A model generated the notes under the pieces. It was not told the origin of the DNA and did no database searches. It was given only the letters and a program-made list of their open reading frames with translations. The translations under genes and the position numbers were made by a program. Positions 37,501-45,377 of a DNA stretch of 64,000 nucleotides are shown in pieces. Within the stretch, counting starts at the first letter, position 1, and each line of letters opens with the position of its first letter. The stretch is from an uncultured Roseburia sp. (lineage in GTDB: Bacteria; Bacillota; Clostridia; Lachnospirales; Lachnospiraceae), in assembly GCA_900539115.1 (NCBI GenBank), contig UQAQ01000011.1, positions 1 through 64,000 on the forward strand. Direction: 5' to 3'.

Positions 37501-37641
37501 GGTCAGATCCACGTCCTTGTACTTGTCGGAGTTGTCGCTTGTTGAAGTTCCCTTAATCTGGAAGAATACTACTACTGCTACCAGTATTAATACTACAACC
37601 AGGAACTTAATCAAGCCTTTTTTCTTCATCAACTTTGACAT
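34591..37641 (-). CDS. Membrane-anchored multidomain sugar-binding protein
   Basis: A protein of about 1016 residues from ATG 37641 (MSKLMKKKGL, after GGAG); the open frame to 37716 adds an unlikely leader. One hydrophobic helix (LIKFLVVVLILVAVVVFF) anchors it instead of a lipobox. Two beta-sandwich segments follow (about 60-260 and 310-440) with carbohydrate-binding-like YAEFKVNVKTAGYYNLLADY and GDYVIGIKGRQGYTRGYIANRSLYIDG. A helical linker leads to a family-1 solute-binding domain (about 600-980; VDLSQF, LYGLPETQNYNVLFYRTDIMEELGI as separate segments, WQFLKWWASSEVQ). It is first in the importer operon and binds an unknown oligosaccharide. Confidence 0.85.
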   Translation of the reverse strand: MSKLMKKKGLIKFLVVVLILVAVVVFFQIKGTSTSDNSDKYKDVDLTANSDSYGREDTYAKYVTQHEDTRPEGEENTYELNVLKPTDSQGTSTRTDVGPSNDKSTALQIPEKGYAEFKVNVKTAGYYNLLADYYPTTDEDDRGIDIETEIQINGAVPFSGADAIAFGRVYTDAGEVTQDNQGNEIRAKQVQDENRGWISTYFEDSTGYEMEPLRFYLNAGENTIRLTGVNEKFVIRKLAVQNKETTPTYEEYSKKNANATNNTEQGYIQKIQGEKAVRRSSPSLYATYDRTSSDTEYEDKDGKTEQGITDRQVLDMTGGTQWKVPNDWIEWDMEVPEEGDYVIGIKGRQGYTRGYIANRSLYIDGEVPFEEVKEIQFTYSNVWQMVCLQDADGNAYKFHLTKGKHTIRLKNTLGDLGEYLSELSDSVFNMNQMYRQILVLTGTEPDEYRDYQIEKVYPEVIEAMDFESKRLYKLVDEVVAYTGEKGGEISVAQTLAAQMEKFVKRPDKIPGTLSNFKENISSLGTSINNLSAAAMDIDYIVLANAKENIPEVNETRFDKMAHECKLFINSFRSDSSALGNVYDSDDPDVLDVWITAGRDQSTILKNMVDQMFTPETGIKVNVKLIDAAASANTATSANGAVNAMLPAVISGFGPDVALCISQTEPVNYALRSAVVDLSQFGSEVDDVLSEYYPSSYESYKFNGGLYGLPETQNYNVLFYRTDIMEELGIDAEKDVNTWEDVLKTLPILQKNSMSFAIPSVERKINNVTNPDLANYYAQLYQRGGTLYDADAMETTIASQEGIEAFEFYTKLFTNYKLDKQYDFNNRFRSGEMPIGCADYSNFNTLAVFAPEIKGLWNFGLIPGMKKEDGSIDRSVQSWGTASMMLRGAEERGKKEIAWQFLKWWASSEVQSNYASELEAVMGAAARYATANRNTFETLSWSSDESAALKEQWKSAFGLPEVAGGYYTARHITNAIRKVMNENEDPRETLLDYVITINDELTNKREEFGLPIKDTKK

Positions 37642-37756
37642 GGCTGTTGCAATCTCCTTTCGCCCTTTCTCTTTTTTATGCGTTTCGCACAAAAAAACTG
37701 CGGCAGCAAAACGCATTTTGGAATTCTTTGTATATTTTGCATACAGTTTGTATTTA

Positions 37757-37785
37757 AGTATATCATCATTTTTGTGACATGTCTA
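37757..37785 (-). promoter_or_regulatory. Promoter of the xylan importer operon
   Basis: On the minus strand, -35 TAGACA (37780-37785), 17-bp spacer, -10 TATACT (37757-37762), about 115 nt upstream of the 37641 start. Confidence 0.6.
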
Positions 37786-37788
37786 TAG

Positions 37789-37830
37789 TTTTGAACATTT
37801 TTTTTATGAATTTTTACTAAATTTTGAACA
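37789..37830. promoter_or_regulatory. Paired direct repeat TTTTGAACA, candidate operator
   Basis: Identical 9-mers TTTTGAACA at 37789-37797 and 37822-37830 start 33 bp apart, about three helical turns. They sit between the divergent promoters, immediately upstream of the importer -35. The spacing suits a dimeric activator or repressor controlling both directions. Confidence 0.4.
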
Positions 37831-37850
37831 ATTTTTGATAATTTTATGTT

Positions 37851-37879
37851 TTCCATTTACTTTATTTCTATCCTATACT
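37851..37879 (+). promoter_or_regulatory. Putative promoter of the GH43 gene
   Basis: TATACT (37874-37879) is a good -10. The -35 (TTCCAT at 37851-37856, 17-bp spacing) is weak, so activation may be needed. Confidence 0.4.
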
Positions 37880-37932
37880 AAAATAAATTTGTAGAATTTC
37901 ACTACAATTCATACATAATAAGGAGACAAATT

Positions 37933-39525
37933 ATGAACAAAAATGTAACATATTCCAACCCGATCCTTCCGGGCTTCTATCCGGATCCATCGATCTGCCG
38001 AGTTGATGATGACTATTATTTGGTAACATCCACATTTGCCTATTTCCCCGGTGTTCCGATCTTTCATAGTAAAGATTTGATCCATTGGGAACAGATTGGC
38101 AACATTCTTGAACGCGAAAGCCAGCTGCCTCTTGGCAAATCCGGTGTCAGTGAAGGTATCTTTGCTCCGACCCTCCGCTATCACAACGGTACCTTCTATA
38201 TGATCACAACCCACGTCAGCAATTCTTTGGGAAACTTTATCGTTACTGCCGAAGATCCCGCAGGCCCATGGTCAGATCCGTACCCGCTCGGTTCTTCCGG
38301 CATCGACCCTTCCCTGTTCTTTGATGATGACGGCAAATGCTACTACTGTGGTACGCAGCCACGCCGGGAAGGTTCCCGTTATTTTGGCGACAATGAAATT
38401 TACATTCAGGAACTTGACTTGAATACAATGAAATTAACCGGCGAAAGTTACCCGGCATGGCACGGTGCTCTTCGTCATGTAGAATGGCCGGAAGGTCCAC
38501 ATATATATAAGAAGGATGGCTATTATTATCTGATGATCTCCGAAGCCGGAACCGGCCATCACCACGCCATCTCGATTGCACGAAGCAAAAGCCTGTTTGA
38601 ACCTTTTGAGGGCTGTCCTTACAATCCGATCATGACACACCGTCATCTCGGATGGAATTATCCGATCGTCAACGTAGGACATCCGGATATCGTAGAGACA
38701 CAAAACGGCGAATGGTGGATGGTTCTTCTCGCTTCACGGCCTTACGGTGATGGTTACTACCGCAATCTCGGCCGCGAAACATTCCTCACTCCGATGACTT
38801 GGGAAAATGGATGGCCGATTATCAACCCGGGCAAAGGTATCGTTGAAGATTATGTAAAAGCACCGGATCTTCCGACATTCTTTGCTAAAAAAGAAGCCTG
38901 CCGCGAAGATTTTGATCATATTGCACAAAACGGACTGCCAAAGCACTTTATGTATCTCAGAAATCCAATCGAGGAAAACTATGATTTCTCGAAAAACGGT
39001 GTTCTGTCTCTCCGTTGCGGAAAAGATCTTCTTGCTTCCGACGGACGTCCAAGTTACGTATGTATCCGCCAGAAAGACAGTTCTTTTGCTTTTGAAACAG
39101 CACTTCATTTGGAGGGAAAAGAAAACGAGCAGGCCGGAATCGCCTTGTTCCAGAGTACAGACTATCAGTACCAGTATCTTGCCGGCACAAATGGCAATGC
39201 TACGACACTTCAGATCATTAAAGTAGAAAAAGGAGAATCGACGGTTGTATGCGAAAAGACACTGGATGCCCGGTATCCGGATCTGATTCTTCGTTTGGAA
39301 GCAGACCAGCAAAACCTCCGTTTCGTATATTCTACACCTGAAGAATCCTCGTTTACAGAAGTTGCTTCCGGTTTGTCCGCTCACATTCTGTGTACAGACA
39401 TCGCCGGTGGTTTCGTCGGAAATACAATGGGTGTATATGCGACAGCAAACGGCAGCGATAGTGATACATTTGCTTCCTTTGATTACATGGAATACATTCC
39501 ATGCGGCGAATTAAATTTAAAATAA
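37933..39525 (+). CDS. GH43 beta-xylosidase / alpha-L-arabinofuranosidase
   Basis: A 530-residue intracellular enzyme (no signal peptide). The five-blade propeller (1-300) has the general base Asp in GFYPDPSI, the pKa-modulating Asp in SGIDPSLFFDDDG and the general acid Glu in EWPEGPHIYKKDGYYYL. A C-terminal beta-sandwich (about 320-525; LSLRCGKDLLASDGRP) matches GH43 xylosidases. It releases xylose or arabinose from imported oligosaccharides. It is transcribed alone, divergently from the importer operon, so both probably share one regulator. Confidence 0.92.
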   Translation: MNKNVTYSNPILPGFYPDPSICRVDDDYYLVTSTFAYFPGVPIFHSKDLIHWEQIGNILERESQLPLGKSGVSEGIFAPTLRYHNGTFYMITTHVSNSLGNFIVTAEDPAGPWSDPYPLGSSGIDPSLFFDDDGKCYYCGTQPRREGSRYFGDNEIYIQELDLNTMKLTGESYPAWHGALRHVEWPEGPHIYKKDGYYYLMISEAGTGHHHAISIARSKSLFEPFEGCPYNPIMTHRHLGWNYPIVNVGHPDIVETQNGEWWMVLLASRPYGDGYYRNLGRETFLTPMTWENGWPIINPGKGIVEDYVKAPDLPTFFAKKEACREDFDHIAQNGLPKHFMYLRNPIEENYDFSKNGVLSLRCGKDLLASDGRPSYVCIRQKDSSFAFETALHLEGKENEQAGIALFQSTDYQYQYLAGTNGNATTLQIIKVEKGESTVVCEKTLDARYPDLILRLEADQQNLRFVYSTPEESSFTEVASGLSAHILCTDIAGGFVGNTMGVYATANGSDSDTFASFDYMEYIPCGELNLK

Positions 39526-39544
39526 GAACTTTACATCGTCTAAA

Positions 39545-39575
39545 AAAGGAATCCGGAAATAAACCGGATTCCTTT
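39545..39575. terminator. Terminator between GH43 and marR
   Basis: AAAGGAATCCGG and CCGGATTCCTTT form a perfect 12-bp stem with a 7-nt loop, flanked by A and T runs. It serves the convergent genes. Confidence 0.85.
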
Positions 39576-39645
39576 CTTTGTTCGCTCCTTAACTACAATA
39601 CGTAGTATAAGAAAAATGCTTGAAAGAAACGTGTATTTCCTGTGT

Positions 39646-40110
39646 TTACTTTGTGTCCTTGTCCAATTCCTTTTCAAATGTTTTGAAAAAGCGCTGTAAT
39701 AATTCAAGCATCCGGATCATATCTTCACGCCCCATCGCTTCCATCGTGCGCTCACCGACGTTACGCATACGTTCGGCACACGATTCATACAATGCCTCTC
39801 CTTCCGGCGAAAGCGAGACATACGAAATTCTCCGGTCTTTTTCACTTGGACTCTTGACAATGTATTTTTTATCTTCCAGCGTCTTTATCATTCTGGAAAC
39901 CGCCGGCGATGATACTTCCAAAAAGGCAGCCAGTTCACTCAAAGTCAGTTTTCCTCTCTCATCCTTTTTGTTATGGATCATATGAAGCATCGCAAATTCG
40001 CTGCGAGACACCCCTTCAAATTGTATGCGGTCACATACTTTTTGAAACATCGCAACATTTTTCAAGATGATATCCTGTACCTCTTCTGCTCCTTTTCCTG
40101 CTTCTGTCAT
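39646..40110 (-). CDS. MarR-family transcriptional regulator
   Basis: A 154-residue winged-helix regulator: LTLSELAAFLEVSSPAVSRMIKTLE is the recognition region and SEKDRRISYVSLSPEG the wing. It starts 35 nt after the porB stop with no terminator between, so it is probably the last gene of the por operon and may regulate it. Ligand unknown. Confidence 0.88.
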   Translation of the reverse strand: MTEAGKGAEEVQDIILKNVAMFQKVCDRIQFEGVSRSEFAMLHMIHNKKDERGKLTLSELAAFLEVSSPAVSRMIKTLEDKKYIVKSPSEKDRRISYVSLSPEGEALYESCAERMRNVGERTMEAMGREDMIRMLELLQRFFKTFEKELDKDTK

Positions 40111-40145
40111 TTTCTCATCTCCATGTTTTTTCCAATTTCTGTCTT

Positions 40146-41084
40146 TTATGCGTGGCAGCGTTCCAAAAGTTCTTCCCAGCGGCGGTCAACTTCTGCCTGG
40201 AATGCCACGATCAGTTCTTCATTGCCCGGTTTAAACAAATGTTTAAATCTTCCCTGGCGTTTTAAGAAATCTTCGATCGGAAGTTTTTTCTTTGGTTCAT
40301 AATTCAAGATCCATTTTCCATCGATTACTTCAAAAAGCGGCCAATAACAGGTTTCTACCGCCGACTTACAAACATCGATGATATCCGGTGCATCATAACG
40401 CCATCCACGCGGGCAAGGCGCCATTACATTCAAAAATGCGGCTCCCTCTGTATAAATCGCACGCTCCGATTTTGTATATAAATCTTTCATATTCCCAATA
40501 AATGTCGTCTGTCCGACATATGGAATGTTGTGCGCTGCCAGAATGGCTGCGAGGTCTTTTCTCGTCTGTGGCTTACCCTGGGAAACTTTTCCAGCCGGTG
40601 TCGTCGTTGTATCGGCATACATCGGTGTCGCTGAAGAACGCTGGATTCCTGTATTCATGTAAGCACCATTATCATAACAGACATAAACCATGTCATGTCC
40701 ACGCTCCATTGCACCGGAAAGGGACTGGAAGCCGATATCATAGGTTCCACCGTCTCCACCAAAGGTAATGAATTTATAATCTTCTTTTAATTTGCCTTTT
40801 TTCTTCATAAAGCGGTACGCCGTCTCAACACCGCTCAGTGTCGCCCCTGCATTTTCAAACGCATTGTGGATATAACTGTCTTCATAGGCTGTGTAAGGAT
40901 ACATGAAAGTGGATACTTCCAGACATCCTGTTGCATTACCGATTACCGCTTTATCTCCCGGATGAAGGGCTTTTAAAACATTTCTTACGGCAATGGTTCC
41001 ACCACATCCGGCGCACATACGATGTCCCGGTGCCAGGCGGTCTTCTCTTTCCTGTATTTCTTTAAAATTAAATTTTGTTTCCAT
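40146..41084 (-). CDS. porB: 2-oxoacid:ferredoxin oxidoreductase, beta (TPP) subunit
   Basis: The TPP-binding subunit, about 312 residues. Motifs: HRMCAGCGGTIAVRNVL (cluster Cys residues), IGNATGCLEVSTF, the TPP/Mg motif GGDGGTYDIGF...NGAYMN and CPRGW. The open frame to 41132 is not the start: ATG 41084 (METKFNFKE) has GGAGG upstream and follows porA directly. Whether the substrate is pyruvate or a branched-chain 2-oxoacid is not decided by sequence. Confidence 0.9.
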   Translation of the reverse strand: METKFNFKEIQEREDRLAPGHRMCAGCGGTIAVRNVLKALHPGDKAVIGNATGCLEVSTFMYPYTAYEDSYIHNAFENAGATLSGVETAYRFMKKKGKLKEDYKFITFGGDGGTYDIGFQSLSGAMERGHDMVYVCYDNGAYMNTGIQRSSATPMYADTTTTPAGKVSQGKPQTRKDLAAILAAHNIPYVGQTTFIGNMKDLYTKSERAIYTEGAAFLNVMAPCPRGWRYDAPDIIDVCKSAVETCYWPLFEVIDGKWILNYEPKKKLPIEDFLKRQGRFKHLFKPGNEELIVAFQAEVDRRWEELLERCHA

Positions 41085-41088
41085 CTGT

Positions 41089-42288
41089 TTAATCCTCCAT
41101 CTTGTCCCGAAGTCCGATATAACGGTATGCATTTCCTGCCGTTCCCTCTTCTGCTGTCTGCATCAGTTCGTCAAATGTTTCCTCTACCTGTTCTACCGTA
41201 AGGTCACGGCCGGACAATCCGTAGATGTAATTTACAGTCTCTGCCTGGTTCTTATTGCGGTACATCGCCGCCATAAGTTCGGCTCCGAGAGGACCGCCAT
41301 TGGCACTGTAGCTCTCACAACGATCAAAGATTCCTACTGCTTTACAATCTTTCAGGGCTTCTGCCATTTCCTTGCCCGGAAACGGACGGAACACACGAAC
41401 TTTCAATAATCCGACTTTTTTGCCCTCGCTGCGCATCTTGTCTACGGCATCTTTGATCGTACCACAAGCAGATCCGATCGCTACGATGGCATATTCTGCA
41501 TCATCCAGGTAATATTCTTCAAATAAACCAAATCCACGGCCGGTCAATTCACGAAATTCATCTGCCACGTCTAAAATGACCTGTTTTGCATTCATCATTG
41601 CCTGTGCCTGCGCACGTTTTGCTTCCATACAATAATTGGAAACAGCATATGGGCCGACTGCCATTGGCTCTTCCGGATTCAAAAGAAAATGTTCCGGTTC
41701 ATATGTCCCTACAAATTTCTTTACATCTTCGGTTTCCATCAAAGTAATATTTTCCACTGCATGGCTTGTGATAAATCCATCCTGGCAGATCATGATCGGA
41801 AGCATAACATCTTTGTGCTCCGAAATACGGTATGCCTGAATAAAGTTATCATAGGCTTCCTGATTGTTTTCTGCATAAATCTGAATCCATCCGGAATCTC
41901 TTGCCCCCATACTGTCAGAATGCTCGCTGTTGATATTCAGCGGACCGGACAACGCACGATTGACTACTGCCATGCAAAGAGGCAGACGATTGGAAGCGGC
42001 CACATAAAGCACTTCCCACATCAAAGCAAGTCCACAGGAGGAAGTTGCTGTCAAAGCACGCGCTCCTGCTGCCGATGCACCGATCGCAGCACTCATGGAA
42101 CTATGTTCACTTTCTACCGGAATAAATTCCGTATCAATCTCGCCATTGGCGATAAAATTGGATACAAACTGTGGAAGTTCCGTTGAAGGAGTGATTGGGA
42201 ATGCCGGCATGACATCCGGCTCCACCTGTTTAATTGCATGTGCTACGGCTTCATTACCGGACATACGCTCTAAAATACTCTTTACCAT
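41089..42288 (-). CDS. porA: 2-oxoacid:ferredoxin oxidoreductase, alpha subunit
   Basis: A 399-residue subunit with the pyrimidine-binding domain (AFPITPSTELPQF, FIPVESEHSSMSAAIGASAAGARALTATSS as consecutive segments of one region) and a transketolase-C-like domain (about 255-370; AIVAIGSACGTIKDAVDKMR, GLLKVRVFRPFPG). It joins the beta subunit to form the TPP active site that decarboxylates the 2-oxoacid to acyl-CoA. It follows porD by one base. Confidence 0.92.
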   Translation of the reverse strand: MVKSILERMSGNEAVAHAIKQVEPDVMPAFPITPSTELPQFVSNFIANGEIDTEFIPVESEHSSMSAAIGASAAGARALTATSSCGLALMWEVLYVAASNRLPLCMAVVNRALSGPLNINSEHSDSMGARDSGWIQIYAENNQEAYDNFIQAYRISEHKDVMLPIMICQDGFITSHAVENITLMETEDVKKFVGTYEPEHFLLNPEEPMAVGPYAVSNYCMEAKRAQAQAMMNAKQVILDVADEFRELTGRGFGLFEEYYLDDAEYAIVAIGSACGTIKDAVDKMRSEGKKVGLLKVRVFRPFPGKEMAEALKDCKAVGIFDRCESYSANGGPLGAELMAAMYRNKNQAETVNYIYGLSGRDLTVEQVEETFDELMQTAEEGTAGNAYRYIGLRDKMED

Positions 42289-42289
42289 T

Positions 42290-42598
42290 TTATTTGCCCT
42301 CCTTCATCGTAATTGCGTCAAATGGGCATGCTTTCACGCAGATTCCGCATCCCTTGCAGTGTTTCAGATCAAATTCGCCGCGTTCTCCGCCGGAAACCGG
42401 AATGGCACTATCCGGGCAGTATGGCACACACAACAGGCATTGTTTACATTTTACCGCATCAAATACCGGAGTATTGACTCTCCATTCACCCGTTTCAAAC
42501 TCCTTGGATGTCGCAGATTCATAAATCTGGAGTCCCGGCGTAAGATCCTGCCACGCAGCACCTTCATGTATTTCTTTTGCATGTATTATATTACTCAT
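42290..42598 (-). CDS. porD: 2-oxoacid:ferredoxin oxidoreductase, delta (2x[4Fe-4S]) subunit
   Basis: A ferredoxin-like subunit of about 102 residues with two cluster motifs, CKQCLLCVPYC and CKGCGICVKAC, which passes electrons from TPP to ferredoxin. ATG 42598 (MSNIIHAKEI) is chosen because GGAGG precedes it and it overlaps the porC stop by 8 nt (ATGAGTAA), a translational-coupling arrangement. The longer frame to 42670 lies inside porC. Confidence 0.92.
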   Translation of the reverse strand: MSNIIHAKEIHEGAAWQDLTPGLQIYESATSKEFETGEWRVNTPVFDAVKCKQCLLCVPYCPDSAIPVSGGERGEFDLKHCKGCGICVKACPFDAITMKEGK

Positions 42599-43172
42599 CT
42601 CCACGTACCTCCTGCATTGCCAGACGAAGGGCCTGCATATTTCCTTCAAGCACTTCCGGTTTTTTTGCAAATTTATGACTCAAAGAAGCTTCCATTTCTT
42701 GAATAAATTTCTCTTCTTCCATAATCTTGGATATCTTAACAATCGCAGCTAACATCGGAGTATTCGGAAAATATTTACCAAGTGTTTTCATGCATACCTC
42801 TCTGGCATCAATCGTATAAACACGTCCCTTGTATCCACCAAGCAGCGGACGGATCTCGTCACTTGTCTTTGCCGTATTCACCAAAATTGCGCCATCCTCT
42901 TTCAATCCCTCCGTCACATGAACCGAATGAAGCAGTGTCTCATCGACAACAACCACATAATCCGGATCATAAATGTTGGAATGTACACGAATCTCTGTAT
43001 CGCTGATACGGTCATATGCCGTGATGGGCGCACCCATTCGCTCCGGACCATATTCCGGAAATCCCTGTACATGTTTTCCTGTCTTAAACGCAACATCAGC
43101 AAGTAGAAGAGCTGCGGTCTTAGCACCCTGTCCACCTCTTCCATGCCAGCGAAATTCTGTTAGCTCACTCAT
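42591..43172 (-). CDS. porC: 2-oxoacid:ferredoxin oxidoreductase, gamma subunit
   Basis: A 193-residue CoA-binding-domain subunit, beginning TEFRWHGRGGQGAKTAALLLA and containing GFPEYGPERMGAPITAYDR. It is the first gene of porC-porD-porA-porB, the gene order known from hyperthermophile and some clostridial four-subunit pyruvate synthases. An inverted repeat (43232-43265) precedes it. Confidence 0.92.
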   Translation of the reverse strand: MSELTEFRWHGRGGQGAKTAALLLADVAFKTGKHVQGFPEYGPERMGAPITAYDRISDTEIRVHSNIYDPDYVVVVDETLLHSVHVTEGLKEDGAILVNTAKTSDEIRPLLGGYKGRVYTIDAREVCMKTLGKYFPNTPMLAAIVKISKIMEEEKFIQEMEASLSHKFAKKPEVLEGNMQALRLAMQEVRGDE

Positions 43173-43231
43173 GGTTAGTTCTCACTTTCTTTTTAATTCT
43201 ATATGTACGAATGCCAGAGGCATCATAAAAT

Positions 43232-43265
43232 AATAGTGCCATCTTATTGATAAAATGACACTATT
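43232..43265. promoter_or_regulatory. Inverted repeat between phoR and porC
   Basis: AATAGTGCCAT and ATGACACTATT are 11-bp arms (one mismatch) around 12 nt. On the minus strand a weak T-rich stretch follows, so it may be the phoR terminator or an operator for the por operon. Confidence 0.5.
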
Positions 43266-43285
43266 AAAAATTATAATATGAAATT

Positions 43286-44623
43286 CTATTCTTGTAAAGT
43301 ATTTTTTGGAAATATCACGGTAATCGTGGTACCTTTTCCCAGTTCACTGGAAAGAGTAATCTTCGCATTATGCTTTGCTACGATATGTTTTACGATGGCA
43401 AGTCCCAGTCCGGTTCCACCGGTCTGCTTTGAACGGCTCTTATCTACGCGATAAAACCGTTCAAACACTCGATCCGTACTTTTCTGCGGAATTCCGATAC
43501 CGGTATCTTTTACCTGTAGTTTTACGCAATCTTCCTCGTTTTTCAAAATCACCTTTACGCTGCCGTCTACTTTATTGTAACGAATCGCATTGTCGCAAAG
43601 ATTGTATAACAACTCTTCCATCATTCCCTTATTGGCGCACACATGGCAGGAGCTTCCAAAAAGAGAAAGAAATACCTGATGTTTTTCGGCATTGATCTGA
43701 AGCATGCTGACACAGTTTTCTGCCAGTTCATACAGATCAATATCTTCAAATTCAATCGTTTTCTCTGTCATATCCAGCTCGGACAAACGTATCGTATCAT
43801 TGATCAATGTCAACAGACGCTTAGAATTGCGGTGAATCTCTTTGGCAAACCGTCTTACATCATCATCTGCCGCCATCCCGTTTTCAATCAATTCCGCATA
43901 ACCGGAGATGGACGTCAGCGGCGTTTTTAATTCATGTGACACATTGGCCGTAAATACCTGCCGCATTTTCGCACTCTTCATAATGTCTTCGTGCTGTGTT
44001 TTTATTTTTCGGATAAACGGAACAAGTTCTTTGTAATCATTTTCTTCCTCAATAGAATCCATATCCTCCGCCATCCGCTGAATCGGCTTAATAATACTTT
44101 TTGCAAAGAGAAGTGTCATGATCCAGCTCACAACAAAAATCAGCGCAATGATGGCAATAATCTCCGGCAGGATTTCAAGCAGAATGCTGTAAATACTTTC
44201 CGATTCTTTTCCTACACGCAAAACCGTACCATCCGGTCTCCGCAGCGCATAATAAAACGTATTTTTCGCCAATGTATCGGAATGCCTTACGCATCTTCCC
44301 TCTCCCGTTTCCAGTGCATCGTCAATCTCCGGGCGGTCCTTGTGGTTATCCATCTGTTTTGTGTCTGCGAAATTGTCAAATAACACCTTTCCTTCTTTGT
44401 CTACAATCGTCACTCGAAGATTTTCAAAATTCATCTTCTTTACCATTTCAGATTCATTATCCGATGTCTCAAGTGCATTTTCCAGAATGACCGCGTTATT
44501 TTGCAGACTTTCGTTTACTTCCTCACATAACAGCTGATAAAAAATAAAACTAAACAGTACAACCATCAATGTGATGATAATGGTCGACACAAGCAAAAAG
44601 GTATGATTTAATCGTTTTTTCAT
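43286..44623 (-). CDS. phoR: PhoR-like sensor histidine kinase
   Basis: A 445-residue kinase: N-terminal helix (12-31), extracytoplasmic sensor (about 32-160), second helix (about 152-175), HAMP-like linker (KSIIKPIQRMAEDMDSIEEE), phosphoacceptor VSHELKTPLTSISGYAELI and ATPase motifs (NLCDNAIRYN, DTGIGIPQKS, RSKQTGGTGLGLAIV). It overlaps the regulator gene by 4 nt. Assignment to phosphate sensing rests on similarity and on the Pho-box-like repeats at the operon promoter. Confidence 0.85.
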   Translation of the reverse strand: MKKRLNHTFLLVSTIIITLMVVLFSFIFYQLLCEEVNESLQNNAVILENALETSDNESEMVKKMNFENLRVTIVDKEGKVLFDNFADTKQMDNHKDRPEIDDALETGEGRCVRHSDTLAKNTFYYALRRPDGTVLRVGKESESIYSILLEILPEIIAIIALIFVVSWIMTLLFAKSIIKPIQRMAEDMDSIEEENDYKELVPFIRKIKTQHEDIMKSAKMRQVFTANVSHELKTPLTSISGYAELIENGMAADDDVRRFAKEIHRNSKRLLTLINDTIRLSELDMTEKTIEFEDIDLYELAENCVSMLQINAEKHQVFLSLFGSSCHVCANKGMMEELLYNLCDNAIRYNKVDGSVKVILKNEEDCVKLQVKDTGIGIPQKSTDRVFERFYRVDKSRSKQTGGTGLGLAIVKHIVAKHNAKITLSSELGKGTTITVIFPKNTLQE

Positions 44624-45291
44624 TCGAGAACATACCCCACATTCCGGACAGTTTTGATCCGAGTTCCCTCTTCGCCCAGTTTTTTCCGAAGGGTTTTGAT
44701 GTGCATATCCAGTGTTCTGGATTCTCCTTCATAATCGGTTCCCCAGACGCGGTCCATAATACGGTCACGTGTCAAAACGATACCGACATTCTGCATCATC
44801 ATCTTGAGAAGTTCAAACTCTTTGTAAGTCAATTCGCATAACCGGTTTCCGACATATACGCAGTGCTTTTCATTGTCAATCTGAATCTCCCCAAGTGTCA
44901 GCGTCTTTTCTTCGCTTGCTGCATTGCTCCTTCGAAGCAGGGCTTTCACACGGGAGATCAGTTCCATCACGCCAAACGGTTTGGCAAGATAATCATCCGC
45001 TCCCATGTCAAGCCCTTTCACTTTATCCATTTCCGATGTCTTTGCCGATACAAAGATCACAGGTATTTTTTTCGTATCCGGAACGGTCCGCACCTTTTTT
45101 AAGATTGACAATCCATCCAAATCCGGAAGCATCACATCAAGAAGGATCAAATCCGGCGTCTTTTCCGACAATTTAGCAAAAAAGTCCTTCGCATTTCCAA
45201 ACCCTTCCACTCTGTATCCGCTGTTCTTAAGGGCAAACATCTCAATTTCCTGAATATTTACGTCATCTTCGACTACATAGATCAGTGCCAT
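44620..45291 (-). CDS. phoB: PhoB/PhoP-like response regulator (OmpR family)
   Basis: A 223-residue regulator: receiver domain (phospho-Asp in DLILLDVMLPD, Lys in FVSAKTSEMD) and winged-helix domain (CELTYKEFELLKMMMQN, YEGESRTLDMHIKTLRKKL, TVRNVGYVL). It is first in the phoB-phoR operon, with a PhoP-box-like array at its promoter that suggests autoactivation. Confidence 0.88.
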   Translation of the reverse strand: MALIYVVEDDVNIQEIEMFALKNSGYRVEGFGNAKDFFAKLSEKTPDLILLDVMLPDLDGLSILKKVRTVPDTKKIPVIFVSAKTSEMDKVKGLDMGADDYLAKPFGVMELISRVKALLRRSNAASEEKTLTLGEIQIDNEKHCVYVGNRLCELTYKEFELLKMMMQNVGIVLTRDRIMDRVWGTDYEGESRTLDMHIKTLRKKLGEEGTRIKTVRNVGYVLE

Positions 45292-45318
45292 CTTTGGTCA
45301 TCTCCTTTTCCTTGTGTT

Positions 45319-45372
45319 ACTATAGCATTCTTTTGTAAAACAAGTTAGAAACCCATGTAAAATCCATGTAAA
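45319..45372 (-). promoter_or_regulatory. Pho-box-like promoter of phoB-phoR
   Basis: On the minus strand, hexamers TTTACA (45367-45372), TTTACA (45356-45361), TTCTAA (45345-45350) and TTTACA (45334-45339) recur every 11 bp, followed by -10 TATAGT (45319-45324) with no good -35. Tandem TTAACA-like hexamers with 11-bp phasing overlapping the -35 are the known PhoP box form in Bacillus. Confidence 0.7.
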
Positions 45373-45377
45373 ATATT

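Noticed and set aside
37717..37932. cre (catabolite repression) site between the importer operon and GH43
   Set aside because: No match to the TGNAANCGNNNNCA form was found by eye.
43232..43265. Calling the phoR-porC inverted repeat a definite terminator
   Set aside because: The T-rich tail is short and interrupted, so operator and terminator remain equally possible.
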